Assembly: GCA_002968845.1 (NCBI GenBank)
Contig: PVBG01000007.1
Location: 1 to 64,000, forward strand
Length of the DNA: 64,000 bases
From: Neorhizobium tomejilense
GTDB lineage: Bacteria > Pseudomonadota > Alphaproteobacteria > Rhizobiales > Rhizobiaceae
Direction of reading: 5' to 3'
Shown here one piece after another: positions 33,394 through 41,416 of the stretch. The translations under genes were made by a program, and so were the position numbers. Position 1 is the stretch's first letter. Every line of letters starts with the position of its first letter. The notes beneath the pieces are model-generated. The model worked only from the letters and a program-made list of their open reading frames with translations, was not told the origin of the DNA and did no database searches.

Positions 33394-34112
33394 GATCTCG
33401 CGCCCTCTTTTATACGTTCGGAAATGCTGGACGACAGGAAGGAGACATCCGTCTCGTCGTCATTGTCCTTGCGGCCGATGACGGTGCCGTCCTCGTTGAC
33501 GATCATCGGGCCGGCATGGCGGCGCGAGACGACGCTGTCGGTCGCAAGCGCCTGCTTCGCAAGGTGATAGATGCGCCACCAGAGGTCGCTCTCGATCTCG
33601 GCGCCGTTTTCCAGAAGCGACCAGAGAAGAGGATCGTCGTTGCGAACGTCGCCGGTGACAGCTGCCGGAACAGCCTTCAACACATTGCCGAATACGGAGA
33701 TCGAGAGCCCTGATCGCCCGCCAAAACGCGCGGCAAGCGCAAGTTCCTCGGCATCCGTGGCTCCTGTTATGGTCAGCTCCACCGACCCGAACCGGGTTGT
33801 CAGCTCACCGAGAAGATCGATCGCCGTCGGCAGCACGAACCATGCGTGTTCGCCGCAAGCATCGAGCGTCATGCGGTTGCCGGCTTCGGAAGCAATCGCG
33901 ATACGGGCGGGAGCCGCCGACTTGAAGCTCTCGAACCGCTGCTCGAGCAGTTTGAAACCGCCAAGGCCGAGCTTTTGCGAATACATCGGAATGTCGCCGA
34001 CTGTCAGGAAGAAGCCTTTGGGCAGGCTGCTCAGCGAAAGGATCCTCTCCGACATCAGCCGCATTTCGCGAGGCATGACGCGCATGGAGGGAGATGAACG
34101 CGAGGATGTCAT
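33390..34112 (-). CDS. Unrecognised cytosolic protein in dipeptidase/ABC operon
   Basis: About 240 aa, not recognised. No signal peptide or membrane helix. The start (MTSSRSS) is fixed by the 4-bp ATGA overlap with the preceding gene's stop; a longer frame exists but runs into that gene. The C-terminus ends DDETDVSFLSSSISERIKEGARS after VSRRHAGPMIVNEDGTVIGRK. Both ends overlap neighbours by 4 bp, meaning tight translational coupling with the 570-residue unknown protein and the M19 protein. A role in the same pathway or as a subunit of its neighbour is the only supportable inference. Confidence 0.8.
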   Translation of the reverse strand: MTSSRSSPSMRVMPREMRLMSERILSLSSLPKGFFLTVGDIPMYSQKLGLGGFKLLEQRFESFKSAAPARIAIASEAGNRMTLDACGEHAWFVLPTAIDLLGELTTRFGSVELTITGATDAEELALAARFGGRSGLSISVFGNVLKAVPAAVTGDVRNDDPLLWSLLENGAEIESDLWWRIYHLAKQALATDSVVSRRHAGPMIVNEDGTVIGRKDNDDETDVSFLSSSISERIKEGARS

Positions 34113-35818
34113 AGAACAGGCTCCGCCGGGTAATACCAAGTGCCGGTATAGCCGGCGCGCAGATCGTCGGGGGTCGGTGCGCCGTGATAGAGCACGCCGC
34201 GCAGGTTGCGGTTCAGGAAGTCACGGGTCTTGTCGATGCCGTGGATGCCGACATTCATCAGCCGCACGAGATCGATCGGCACAAAAGCCTCCGCGTTAAT
34301 GTTGGCGCGGGGCGTGTGATAGTCCCGCCCGCGCAGGCTCTGAATGCGCGCCACCATGTAGCGGTGTTCGGGATGTTTCATCAGGAAACGGGCGGTGCTG
34401 AGCGAACCATCGGCGCTGCCGAGATCGGCAAAAAGGGATTGGATGCCGCCGCAGACATCGAGGCCGAGGTCGAGCGCATCGGGAACCTCCTCCCGGGCGC
34501 CGCGGCGCGGTTCCTCCGCCGTCTCCGACTTGTACCAGACATATTTATAGGCCTCGGGGCCAGCCATGTCGGTGTCGAGCGCCCACCGATATTCATCCCC
34601 GACAAGCGCCATCAGTTGTTCGACCGTCTCGGCCGGTGAGATGCTGAATTCGTCGGGAGCATCGATGGCTGACAACAGCCGGTCGGCTTGTTCCGGCACC
34701 AGTTCGATCAGCAACGACAGGAAAGTCTCGAAGGCTTCCGGAATGAGGTGGGCTTCGAATTCGGCGGCAAGCACGTCAAGCGGGAAATCCGTGGCACGGC
34801 CAAACACCGTTCCGCTGCGGCGGAATTCTTCGAGTGCTGCCACGACCTTTTCGAGGTCGGACGCCACTTCGGCGCTGGAAGCAAATGTCTCGTAGACCAT
34901 CCGGTCCTGTTTGCGGAACACGATTGCCTGGCGGAGAAGTCCGAGCAGCCTGGCGATGCGGGGATCCGACCCATCGAGCTTCAGCGCGCGGGCCATCGCA
35001 ATCGCGGCTTCGCGCGCGGACAGAAGCCCGTCGATCAGGCGCGGATGTTTGTGGACGAAGAAGATAAGGCCGAGCGCCGAACCATTGCCGACGCCGATAT
35101 AGCGGCGAAGCTGCGGGTCGAGACGCACGGCGGTCTCCGATTTCTTGGCCGCCAGATGCTCGACGAGGTCGCAGGAGAATTCCCGCATCAGGTAGGCGGT
35201 CAGCAACTGGGCCTGCAGGACACTACCGAGCGAATGACGGGCACCGAGCGACGGAAAGGAGCGCGTCCCGAACGTGCCGTTGCCGTCGAGGCCGGTATTG
35301 CGCATCAGGTAACAGACCTTCGAAAGATCGGCGACGGAGGGCTGACGGCCTTCGGCAAGCGCTTCGAGCGTCTGGTCGAAGACCCGCATCGAGCGGTTCG
35401 AGCGGCACCAGATGAGCGTTCCTGCGGTCGCCCGGCCGGTATAGAGCTTGGGGATTTCCCGCCGCGCCGTTTCGATCTCGACTTCGGTCGCCGGCCCTTC
35501 GATCAGTGCGCCCATCATGTCCCAGGCCTGGCCGATGATACGGCCGGTACGAGCCGTGCGGCTCGGCGGACGGGAAAAGCCGATGAAGGAGAATTCCTGG
35601 TCAGGCGCCTTGATGGAGTAAACGACGGTTCCTTCGGCGTTTCCATCCACGTTGAAAAGGACGTTGGAGATGTCCCAGCGCTCGCGGATCATCTTGTTCA
35701 TGAAGGCGCGGGTGCCGCTGAGCCGGCTCGGCTGGATTGCCGCCAGCCGTGAGGTCTTCATCACCTCATGGCTCGGGCGCGGTCGGGGCGTTGCCACCTG
35801 TTCGGAAGTCGCGGTCAT
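34109..35818 (-). CDS. Unrecognised large cytosolic protein in dipeptidase/ABC operon
   Basis: About 569 aa, not recognised. No signal peptide or transmembrane helix; rich in Arg and acidic residues. Notable conserved-looking blocks are NVLFNVDGNAEGTVVYSIK, FIGFSRPPSRTARTGR, GLDGNGTFGTRSF and the C-terminal GVLYHGAPTPDDLRAGYTG. The chosen ATG (MTATSEQ) has a distant AGGGAG; a TTG at 35827, which would overlap the IclR stop by 4 bp like the other junctions of this operon, is a serious alternative start. The context (IclR regulator, 240-residue unknown protein, M19 protein, ABC importer) suggests a catabolic enzyme of unknown chemistry. Confidence 0.82.
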   Translation of the reverse strand: MTATSEQVATPRPRPSHEVMKTSRLAAIQPSRLSGTRAFMNKMIRERWDISNVLFNVDGNAEGTVVYSIKAPDQEFSFIGFSRPPSRTARTGRIIGQAWDMMGALIEGPATEVEIETARREIPKLYTGRATAGTLIWCRSNRSMRVFDQTLEALAEGRQPSVADLSKVCYLMRNTGLDGNGTFGTRSFPSLGARHSLGSVLQAQLLTAYLMREFSCDLVEHLAAKKSETAVRLDPQLRRYIGVGNGSALGLIFFVHKHPRLIDGLLSAREAAIAMARALKLDGSDPRIARLLGLLRQAIVFRKQDRMVYETFASSAEVASDLEKVVAALEEFRRSGTVFGRATDFPLDVLAAEFEAHLIPEAFETFLSLLIELVPEQADRLLSAIDAPDEFSISPAETVEQLMALVGDEYRWALDTDMAGPEAYKYVWYKSETAEEPRRGAREEVPDALDLGLDVCGGIQSLFADLGSADGSLSTARFLMKHPEHRYMVARIQSLRGRDYHTPRANINAEAFVPIDLVRLMNVGIHGIDKTRDFLNRNLRGVLYHGAPTPDDLRAGYTGTWYYPAEPVL

Positions 35819-35823
35819 GACCG

Positions 35824-36582
35824 TCAACGTTCTCCCTGCTGCATTTTCGTGATGGTTCGGGCGGTTTCGAGAAGCGGCTCGCGGAAGCTCTCGAGGTCGA
35901 AGCGCATTTCCGGCATGACCAGCGAGATCGTCGACGTGCACTTGCCGTGGAGATCGAAGATCGGCGCGGCGATGGCGACGACGCCGCTATGGGTATAGCC
36001 GCTCGACAAGGCGTAACCGTTCGCGCGCGCTTCGCCCAGGAGCTCCTCCGAAGCGAGCGGCTCGCCGCTTTCCGTCAGGCGGGCCAGTGTCAGTTCGTCC
36101 GCGAAAGCGGTCAGGATGCGGCCGGATGCGGAACCTTCGAGTGACATGGTCGTGCCGATCTTCTGTTCCGCACGCAGCACGCTTTGGGATTCGACACGCG
36201 AGACTATGCAAGGCAGTCCGCGATCGAGCACTGCCAGCGAAGCCGTCTCCTTCACTCGATGGACCAGCATTTCGATGATCGGCTGAACCCGCGTTCCGAG
36301 ATTCGCCTGCTCCATGGCCGCCGCGGCAAGCCGGCAGGCATGCATCGAAAGCCGGTAGCGCATCTCCTGATCCTGCTCGACCCAGCCGGCTTCGATCAAC
36401 GTGAGCAGCCGCTGGTAGGCGGTTGGTCGCGACAACGCCATGGCCGACGCGATCTCGGGCAGTTTCATGCCGCGGGCGCTCGATGCCAGCACGTCCAGCA
36501 CCGCCATGGTCTTCAGGACCGTGGAGAGTGGGCGGACGCCGCCGCTTTCCTCTTGTATTCTATTTGAATATATTGTATCCAT
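35824..36582 (-). CDS. IclR family transcriptional regulator
   Basis: 252 aa. N-terminal winged helix at about residues 17-80 (LPEIASAMALSRPTAYQRLL), C-terminal ligand-binding GAF-like domain with SLEGSASGRILTAFA and GVVAIAAPIFD. First gene of the minus-strand operon and probably its local regulator. No good ribosome site precedes the ATG. Two TTGAATATA direct repeats flank the start codon, which would suit autoregulation. Ligand unknown. Confidence 0.9.
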   Translation of the reverse strand: MDTIYSNRIQEESGGVRPLSTVLKTMAVLDVLASSARGMKLPEIASAMALSRPTAYQRLLTLIEAGWVEQDQEMRYRLSMHACRLAAAAMEQANLGTRVQPIIEMLVHRVKETASLAVLDRGLPCIVSRVESQSVLRAEQKIGTTMSLEGSASGRILTAFADELTLARLTESGEPLASEELLGEARANGYALSSGYTHSGVVAIAAPIFDLHGKCTSTISLVMPEMRFDLESFREPLLETARTITKMQQGER

Positions 36583-36592
36583 GTTGAATATA
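36564..36592. promoter_or_regulatory. Direct repeats TTGAATATA around the iclR-type start codon
   Basis: Two identical 9-bp copies at 36564-36572 and 36584-36592, spaced 20 bp start to start and flanking the start codon of the IclR-type gene. The two-turn spacing suits a dimeric or tetrameric regulator; autoregulation is inferred. Confidence 0.4.
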
Positions 36593-36917
36593 ATCTGGCC
36601 GTCATTGATTTATGTCAATCGCGTCGGAGGCGAGTGCGCGCGAAAACGGCACGTTCATCGCTAAGGGGTTCAGGATGTTTGGAATTTTTTGCGTTGAATT
36701 CAGTGCGCCACAGGCATCGACACGGTCGAGTGGCGTAAATCCACAGCCGTGACGTGCATCTACGTGCGAAGACGGAAGTCGTGGCTGTCGGTTGGCTGCC
36801 ACCGTATGTGAGCAAAATATTCGCATTTGCCGGCTTTATTTGCGGTTTTCTTTCAATCGCCGCGTCCTATTTTCTGTCATCTAGTCGCCAGCAAGCACTG
36901 CTGAAAGGATGACCTAA
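36583..36917. other. Divergent intergenic region between IclR and amino acid importer genes
   Basis: 335 bp holding the promoters of the minus-strand IclR operon and the plus-strand importer. Besides the TTGAATATA repeat at its edge and the FixK-like box at 36605, I see no gene. Short open frames here have no recognisable features. Confidence 0.5.
36605..36618. promoter_or_regulatory. FNR/FixK-like box
   Basis: TTGAT-TTAT-GTCAA matches the FNR/FixK half-site pattern TTGAY-N4-RTCAA. It lies 23 bp upstream of the IclR-type start, on the side expected for its promoter. Oxygen-linked control of the IclR operon is therefore possible. A single match of this length can occur by chance. Confidence 0.4.
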
Positions 36918-37691
36918 ATGTTCCGGCTGAAAACCATTATCGCGGCGGCCCTTATTCACGCGGCGGCCCTTACGCCGTCCCTCGCCGGCGAAAATCTCGC
37001 TGCCATCAAATCCTCCGGTGTCGTCAAGATCGGCACGGAAGGGACCTACGCGCCATTCACCTTCCATGACGCAAGCGGCAAGCTCGTCGGTTTCGACGTG
37101 GAGATCGGGCAAGCCGTTGCCGCGAAAATCGGCGTCAAGGCCGAGTTTTTGGAAGGAAAGTGGGACGGCCTTATCGCCGGCCTCGACGCCAAGCGTTACG
37201 ATGCCGTCATCAACCAGGTCGGCATCACCGAAGCCCGCAAGCAGAAATACGATTTCTCCGAGCCCTACATCGCCTCCAAGGCAGTGCTGATCGTTCGCCA
37301 GGACAATAGCGACATCAAGGGCTTTGCCGATCTCAAGGGCAAGAAATCCGCCCAGTCGCTGACCAGCAACTTCGGGAAGATCGCCCAGCAGTCGGGCGCC
37401 GAGCTTGTGGGTACGGACGGTTTCGACCAGTCGATCCAGCTTGTGCTGACACGCCGCGCCGACGCGACGATCAATGACAGCCTCTCCTTCCTGGATTTCA
37501 AGAAGCAGAAACCCGACGCGCCGGTAAAGATCGCAGCGCAGCAGGACAATGCCGATTATTCCGGCATCATCATCCGCAAGGGCGAACCGGAACTGCTTGG
37601 CGCGATCAACAAGGCCCTGGCGGACATCAAGGCCGACGGCACCTATCAGAAGATCTCGGACAAGTATTTCGGACAGGACGTCTCGAAATAG
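36918..37691 (+). CDS. Polar amino acid ABC transporter substrate-binding protein (cystine-type)
   Basis: 257 aa of solute-binding family 3. Signal peptide LKTIIAAALIHAAALTPSLA, cleaved near residue 23. Family blocks: GTEGTYAPFTFHD, LVGFDVEIGQAVAAKIGV, DGLIAGLDAKRYDAVINQVG and YDFSEPYI. The pattern is closest to the cystine-binding TcyJ/FliY group by memory, but ligand assignment is tentative. Heads a three-gene importer operon; a strong hairpin follows it. Confidence 0.9.
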   Translation: MFRLKTIIAAALIHAAALTPSLAGENLAAIKSSGVVKIGTEGTYAPFTFHDASGKLVGFDVEIGQAVAAKIGVKAEFLEGKWDGLIAGLDAKRYDAVINQVGITEARKQKYDFSEPYIASKAVLIVRQDNSDIKGFADLKGKKSAQSLTSNFGKIAQQSGAELVGTDGFDQSIQLVLTRRADATINDSLSFLDFKKQKPDAPVKIAAQQDNADYSGIIIRKGEPELLGAINKALADIKADGTYQKISDKYFGQDVSK

Positions 37692-37723
37692 GCTGCCAGG
37701 GCGTTCCTGAATGCATGAATCCA

Positions 37724-37747
37724 GCGTCCGGCGCCTGCGCCGGACGC
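37724..37747 (+). other. Intercistronic stem-loop with downstream T-rich run
   Basis: GCGTCCGGCGC (37724-37734) and GCGCCGGACGC (37737-37747) are perfect inverted repeats with a 2-base centre, so the real loop opens the inner pairs; CTCATTTT follows. It separates the binding-protein and permease genes and probably acts as a leaky terminator. Because it would lie inside the coding region if the permease began at 37711, it also argues for the later GTG start. Confidence 0.75.
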
Positions 37748-37767
37748 CTCATTTTGAGGATCACATC

Positions 37768-38448
37768 GTGCCGCACTGGCTTCAACTGATGTCGGATTCA
37801 CTTCCGACCCTCCTATGGGCGGGCATCCGCTTTACGGTTCCGCTGACATTGCTGTCCTTCCTGTTCGGGCTCATCCTCGGCCTGATCACGGCGGTGACGC
37901 GGCTCTTCGGCCCGGCACCGCTGGCGCTGATCGCCCGATTTTACGTCTGGGTGATCCGCGGGACGCCGCTTCTTGTGCAGCTTTTCGTGATCTTCTACGG
38001 CCTGCCGAGCATCGGCATCCTGCTCGACGCCTTCCCCGCAGCGCTGATCGGCTTCACCCTGAATATCGGCGCCTATAGCTCCGAGATTATCCGCGCCGTC
38101 ATCTCGTCGGTTCCGAAAGGGCAGTGGGAAGCGGCCTATTCGATCGGGATGTCATGGCGCCAGGCGATGAGCCGCACCATTCTGCCGCAGGCGGCGCGCG
38201 TCGCCGTGCCGCCGCTTTCGAACACCTTCATCTCGCTGGTCAAGGATACGTCACTTGCCGCGGCGATCACGGTGCCGGAACTCTTCCAGGCGGCCCAGCG
38301 GATCGTCGCGACGACCTACGAACCGCTGATCCTCTATATCGAGGCGGCCTTGATCTATCTGGTCCTGAGCTCGGTGCTGTCGTCCTTGCAGAACAGGCTT
38401 GAAAAGCGTTTCGCCCGTTATGGCGGCATGATGGAGTCAAACCGATGA
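37768..38448 (+). CDS. Polar amino acid ABC transporter permease
   Basis: About 226 aa, HisM/TcyL type with about four to five hydrophobic segments; the docking loop includes QWEAAYSIGMSWRQAMSRTI and the C-terminus SLVKDTSLAAAITVPELFQ. I choose GTG at 37768 because GAGGA sits seven bases before it; the upstream ATG at 37711 has no ribosome site and would encode a hairpin-derived leader. The stop overlaps the ATPase start by 4 bp. Confidence 0.9.
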   Translation: MPHWLQLMSDSLPTLLWAGIRFTVPLTLLSFLFGLILGLITAVTRLFGPAPLALIARFYVWVIRGTPLLVQLFVIFYGLPSIGILLDAFPAALIGFTLNIGAYSSEIIRAVISSVPKGQWEAAYSIGMSWRQAMSRTILPQAARVAVPPLSNTFISLVKDTSLAAAITVPELFQAAQRIVATTYEPLILYIEAALIYLVLSSVLSSLQNRLEKRFARYGGMMESNR

Positions 38449-39206
38449 TCGAGCTTTCCAACATCGAAAAGCGGTTCGGCGATGCGGTCATCCTGAAGGA
38501 TATCAGCCTCGGCATCCCCGAAGGAAGCGTCACTGCGCTCATCGGACCCTCGGGCGGCGGCAAGAGCACGCTGCTGCGCTGCATCAACCTCCTGGAGATC
38601 CCGACCGCCGGCTCCGTCCGCATCGGCGATGAAAAGCTCGACTTCGAGCCCGGCATGAAGATCGGCTGGAAGTCGATCCAGAAAATCCGCCGCCAGACCG
38701 GCATGGTCTTCCAGAACTTCCAGCTCTTTCCGCATCGCACAGCGATCGAGAATGTCATGGAAGGGTTGACGACGGTTCTCAAGTGGCCGCGCGAAAGGGC
38801 CCATAACCGCGCCAGCGAACTGCTCACCAAGGTGGGAATGGCGCATAAGACCGATGCCTGGCCGTCAGAACTTTCCGGCGGGCAGCAGCAAAGGGTTGCG
38901 ATCGCCCGGGCGCTGGCACCTTCGCCCCGGGTCCTTCTCTGCGACGAACCGACCTCGGCTCTCGATCCCGAACTTTCCGCCGAGGTCATCGACGTGCTCG
39001 GACGGCTCGCCGCCGAGGGTACGACGATGGTGATGGCGACGCACGATCTGCGCCTCGCCTCGCGGATCGCCAATCACGTGGTTTTCCTCGAGAGCGGAAA
39101 AGTGGTCGAGTCCGGCAGAGCGCAAGCGATCTTTGGTGATCCGAGACAGGAGCGCACGAAGAGCTTCATCTCATCGATCAACGCGGCGCAGACGACGCAT
39201 ATCTAA
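38445..39206 (+). CDS. Amino acid ABC transporter ATP-binding protein (GlnQ type)
   Basis: 253 aa. Walker A GPSGGGKST near residue 32, [20 protein letters not shown] and [14 protein letters not shown] followed by THDLRLASRIA. Typical size and motifs of polar amino acid ATPases. Coupled by ATGA to the permease gene and ends the operon; about 226 bp without a gene follow before the lipid module. Confidence 0.94.
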   Translation: MIELSNIEKRFGDAVILKDISLGIPEGSVTALIGPSGGGKSTLLRCINLLEIPTAGSVRIGDEKLDFEPGMKIGWKSIQKIRRQTGMVFQNFQLFPHRTAIENVMEGLTTVLKWPRERAHNRASELLTKVGMAHKTDAWPSELSGGQQQRVAIARALAPSPRVLLCDEPTSALDPELSAEVIDVLGRLAAEGTTMVMATHDLRLASRIANHVVFLESGKVVESGRAQAIFGDPRQERTKSFISSINAAQTTHI

Positions 39207-39432
39207 GCGCCGTTCTTCCCGCCGAACGTGGGCGCCGGGCCTGCGCTTCTACACGCCGACGGATGCCGAATCCGGGTGATTTCCGGTGGCCGGGTCACCG
39301 AGGTTGTTCAAAGGTAAAGCGCGCGACGGCATTGGTGCTGTTTTTCGCTGGAATGTTCCAAAGTCCCTTTCTTCCGACCGTGACAATGCTAGAGTTCGAT
39401 CAGCGCTATCGCTCACGTCGACCGGGGGACGA

Positions 39433-40077
39433 ATGAAGGCTTTTATAACAAAGGCCGCGGCGGCGGCGATCGTCGTATTTGCCCGCGCGGTCACGGCGGT
39501 TCGCGCCATCTGGCCTGAGGAAGGCCTGCCCACCCGCCCTTGCGTTTATTTCGCCAACCATTCCAGCCACGGTGACTTCGTTCTGGTCTGGACGGTGTTG
39601 CCGCCAAGGCTCCGTCGTCAGGCTCGTCCGGTTGCCGGCGCTGAATACTGGCTGAAATCGCGGCTTAACCGTTTTATCGGCCGTGACGTTTTCAATGCGG
39701 TTCTGATCGCCAGGGAGCGAGACCAGAGGACTGAGGATCCCGTCACACAAATGGCCGCGGCGATCGACGCCGGTTCGTCGCTGATCCTCTTTCCGGAAGG
39801 CACCCGCAACCAGTCCGATGCCCCTCTCCTTCCGTTCAAGAGCGGCATTTTTCATCTGGCGGCGGCACGCCCCGACATAGAATTGGTCCCGGTCTGGATC
39901 AACAATCTCAACCGGGTCATGCCAAAGGGTGAGATCGTCCCGATACCGCTGATCTGCACCGTCACCTTCGGCAGCGCCCTGCGCTTGGCACAGGATGAGG
40001 CCAAGGACACTTTCCTTGAACGCATGCAGACGGCTCTTCTAGCTCTGTCCCCCAAGCCTGCAGGGAGTGGTGAATGA
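39433..40077 (+). CDS. plsC: 1-acyl-glycerol-3-phosphate acyltransferase-like protein
   Basis: About 214 aa. The PlsC catalytic HX4D motif is HSSHGD near residue 40, and the substrate motif FPEGTRN lies near residue 122. One hydrophobic N-terminal segment (AAAAAIVVFARAVTAV) probably anchors it to the inner membrane. Start MKAFITK has GGGGGAC just upstream; longer frames lack a ribosome site. Would acylate a lysophospholipid or lysophosphatidate. It overlaps the CDP-diglyceride synthase gene by 4 bp, making a dedicated lipid operon; it is probably not the housekeeping copy, though that is inference. Confidence 0.88.
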   Translation: MKAFITKAAAAAIVVFARAVTAVRAIWPEEGLPTRPCVYFANHSSHGDFVLVWTVLPPRLRRQARPVAGAEYWLKSRLNRFIGRDVFNAVLIARERDQRTEDPVTQMAAAIDAGSSLILFPEGTRNQSDAPLLPFKSGIFHLAAARPDIELVPVWINNLNRVMPKGEIVPIPLICTVTFGSALRLAQDEAKDTFLERMQTALLALSPKPAGSGE

Positions 40078-41021
40078 GTGCCGCGAGTTCCGATCTCTTG
40101 ACGCTGGTGGCCGGCATATTCGGCGTGCTTATTCTTGCATCGGCCATTGGTTACGTGCTGCAGCAGCGCCTCTCGCCAAACGGTTCGAACGCGGCAATCG
40201 AAAACCTCAACGCCCGGATCAAGGCCTGGTGGATCATGGTTATCCTGATCGGCATCGCTTTCGTGGCGGGCCGCATCGGGGTTCTCGTTCTATTCGGTTT
40301 TTGCTCTTTTGCCGCGCTCAGGGAATTTGTGACCCTCATCAACACCCGCAGGGCCGACCACTGGGCACTGGCGGCCGCCTTTTTCGTCGTGGTGCCGGTT
40401 CAATACTATCTGCTCTGGGCTGAACAATACGGCATCTTCTCGATCTTCATTCCGGTCTATGCGTTCCTGCTGATGCCGATCATATCGGTGCTCAGGGGCG
40501 ATACGGAGCGTTTCCTGATCCGTATTGCGGAGGTGCAGTGGGCATTGATGATCTGCGTCTTCTGCGCCTCGCACGTCCCGGCGCTGCTGACCTTGAACAT
40601 ACCGGGCTACGACGGCCGCAACGTACTGCTGATCGCCTTCCTGGTGATCGTCGTCCAGTTGAGCGACGTGCTGCAATATGTGTGGGGCAAGCTGTTCGGG
40701 CGCACCAAGATCGCACCGAAACTGTCGCCATCCAAGACCGTCGAGGGCTTTGTCGGCGGCGTCATCAGCGCCACTCTGATCGGTGCTGCCCTCTGGTGGA
40801 TCACCCCGTTCACGCCTGTTCAGGCAGGGCTGCTCGCCTTCATCATCACGCTGATGGGTTTCTTCGGCGGCCTGGTGATGTCGGCGATCAAAAGGGACCG
40901 CGGCATCAAGGACTGGGGCAATCTCATCGAAGGTCATGGCGGCCTGATCGACAGGCTGGATTCCGTCGTGTTCTCGGCGCCGATCTTCTTCCATATCGTG
41001 CGCTACTGGTGGTCGCTGTGA
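40074..41021 (+). CDS. cdsA: Phosphatidate cytidylyltransferase (CDP-diglyceride synthase)
   Basis: 315 aa with about eight membrane helices. The C-terminal family signature region includes KLSPSKTVEGFVGG and SAIKRDRGIKDWGNLIEGHGGLIDRLDS, the CdsA hallmark. Makes CDP-diacylglycerol from CTP and phosphatidate, the donor for the phosphotransferase encoded two genes on. The start overlaps plsC by 4 bp and the stop touches the next ATG (TGATG). Its place in a four-gene lipid operon suggests a specialised rather than sole CdsA. Confidence 0.93.
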   Translation: MSAASSDLLTLVAGIFGVLILASAIGYVLQQRLSPNGSNAAIENLNARIKAWWIMVILIGIAFVAGRIGVLVLFGFCSFAALREFVTLINTRRADHWALAAAFFVVVPVQYYLLWAEQYGIFSIFIPVYAFLLMPIISVLRGDTERFLIRIAEVQWALMICVFCASHVPALLTLNIPGYDGRNVLLIAFLVIVVQLSDVLQYVWGKLFGRTKIAPKLSPSKTVEGFVGGVISATLIGAALWWITPFTPVQAGLLAFIITLMGFFGGLVMSAIKRDRGIKDWGNLIEGHGGLIDRLDSVVFSAPIFFHIVRYWWSL

Positions 41022-41416
41022 TGCCGGATGCGCTGAAGCGGCTTGCACGCAGCGGGACGGTGCATGTGCTGTTCGCGTTTCTTGCCATGGGCGGCTGGGC
41101 TGTCTTTGCCAATCGCGACTATGCAATGCCAAGACCGCTTTATTCCGGTCTGGTGCAGGGCGTGATGTCCGCGTGCCTGACACTTTTCCTGAAATCGGTG
41201 ATCGACGGACTTTCGAAGCGCTTTGACGGCATGACCCGGTTATGGGCGCCGCCGCTCATTGCCTGCCTCGGCTCGACCGCCGTTCTCGTCGCGATCCATG
41301 CGGCGAGCGGCACACCGGAAATCCTCAAGACCGTCGCGGTTCCGCTTCTGGTATCGACGAGCTACGCCGCGATCTACAATTATTCGATCTCCGCAAGACG
41401 AGGTGCCGGGACATGA
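41021..41416 (+). CDS. Small four-helix membrane protein of the lipid operon
   Basis: 131 aa, not recognised. Four hydrophobic segments are visible: VLFAFLAMGGWAVFA, GLVQGVMSACLTLFL, LIACLGSTAVLVAI and TVAVPLLVSTSYAAIYNY. The ATG overlaps the cdsA stop by one base and its own stop overlaps the next gene by 4 bp, so it is tightly coupled to two lipid enzymes. Could be an accessory subunit, flippase-like partner or lipid carrier; no function can be read directly. Confidence 0.82.
   Translation: MPDALKRLARSGTVHVLFAFLAMGGWAVFANRDYAMPRPLYSGLVQGVMSACLTLFLKSVIDGLSKRFDGMTRLWAPPLIACLGSTAVLVAIHAASGTPEILKTVAVPLLVSTSYAAIYNYSISARRGAGT

Noticed and set aside
36602..36826. Short minus-strand frames in the IclR/importer intergenic region
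   Set aside because: No ribosome site, no recognisable protein features, and they overlap the expected promoter region.
37711..37767. Earlier ATG start for the amino acid permease
   Set aside because: It would translate through a perfect terminator-like hairpin and lacks a ribosome site, while the GTG at 37768 has GAGGA at the right distance.
39207..39432. Possible terminator (GCGCCGTTC with GAACGTGGGCGC) after the amino acid ATPase gene
   Set aside because: The stem needs a 3-base bulge and has no U-tract; too weak to list as a feature.
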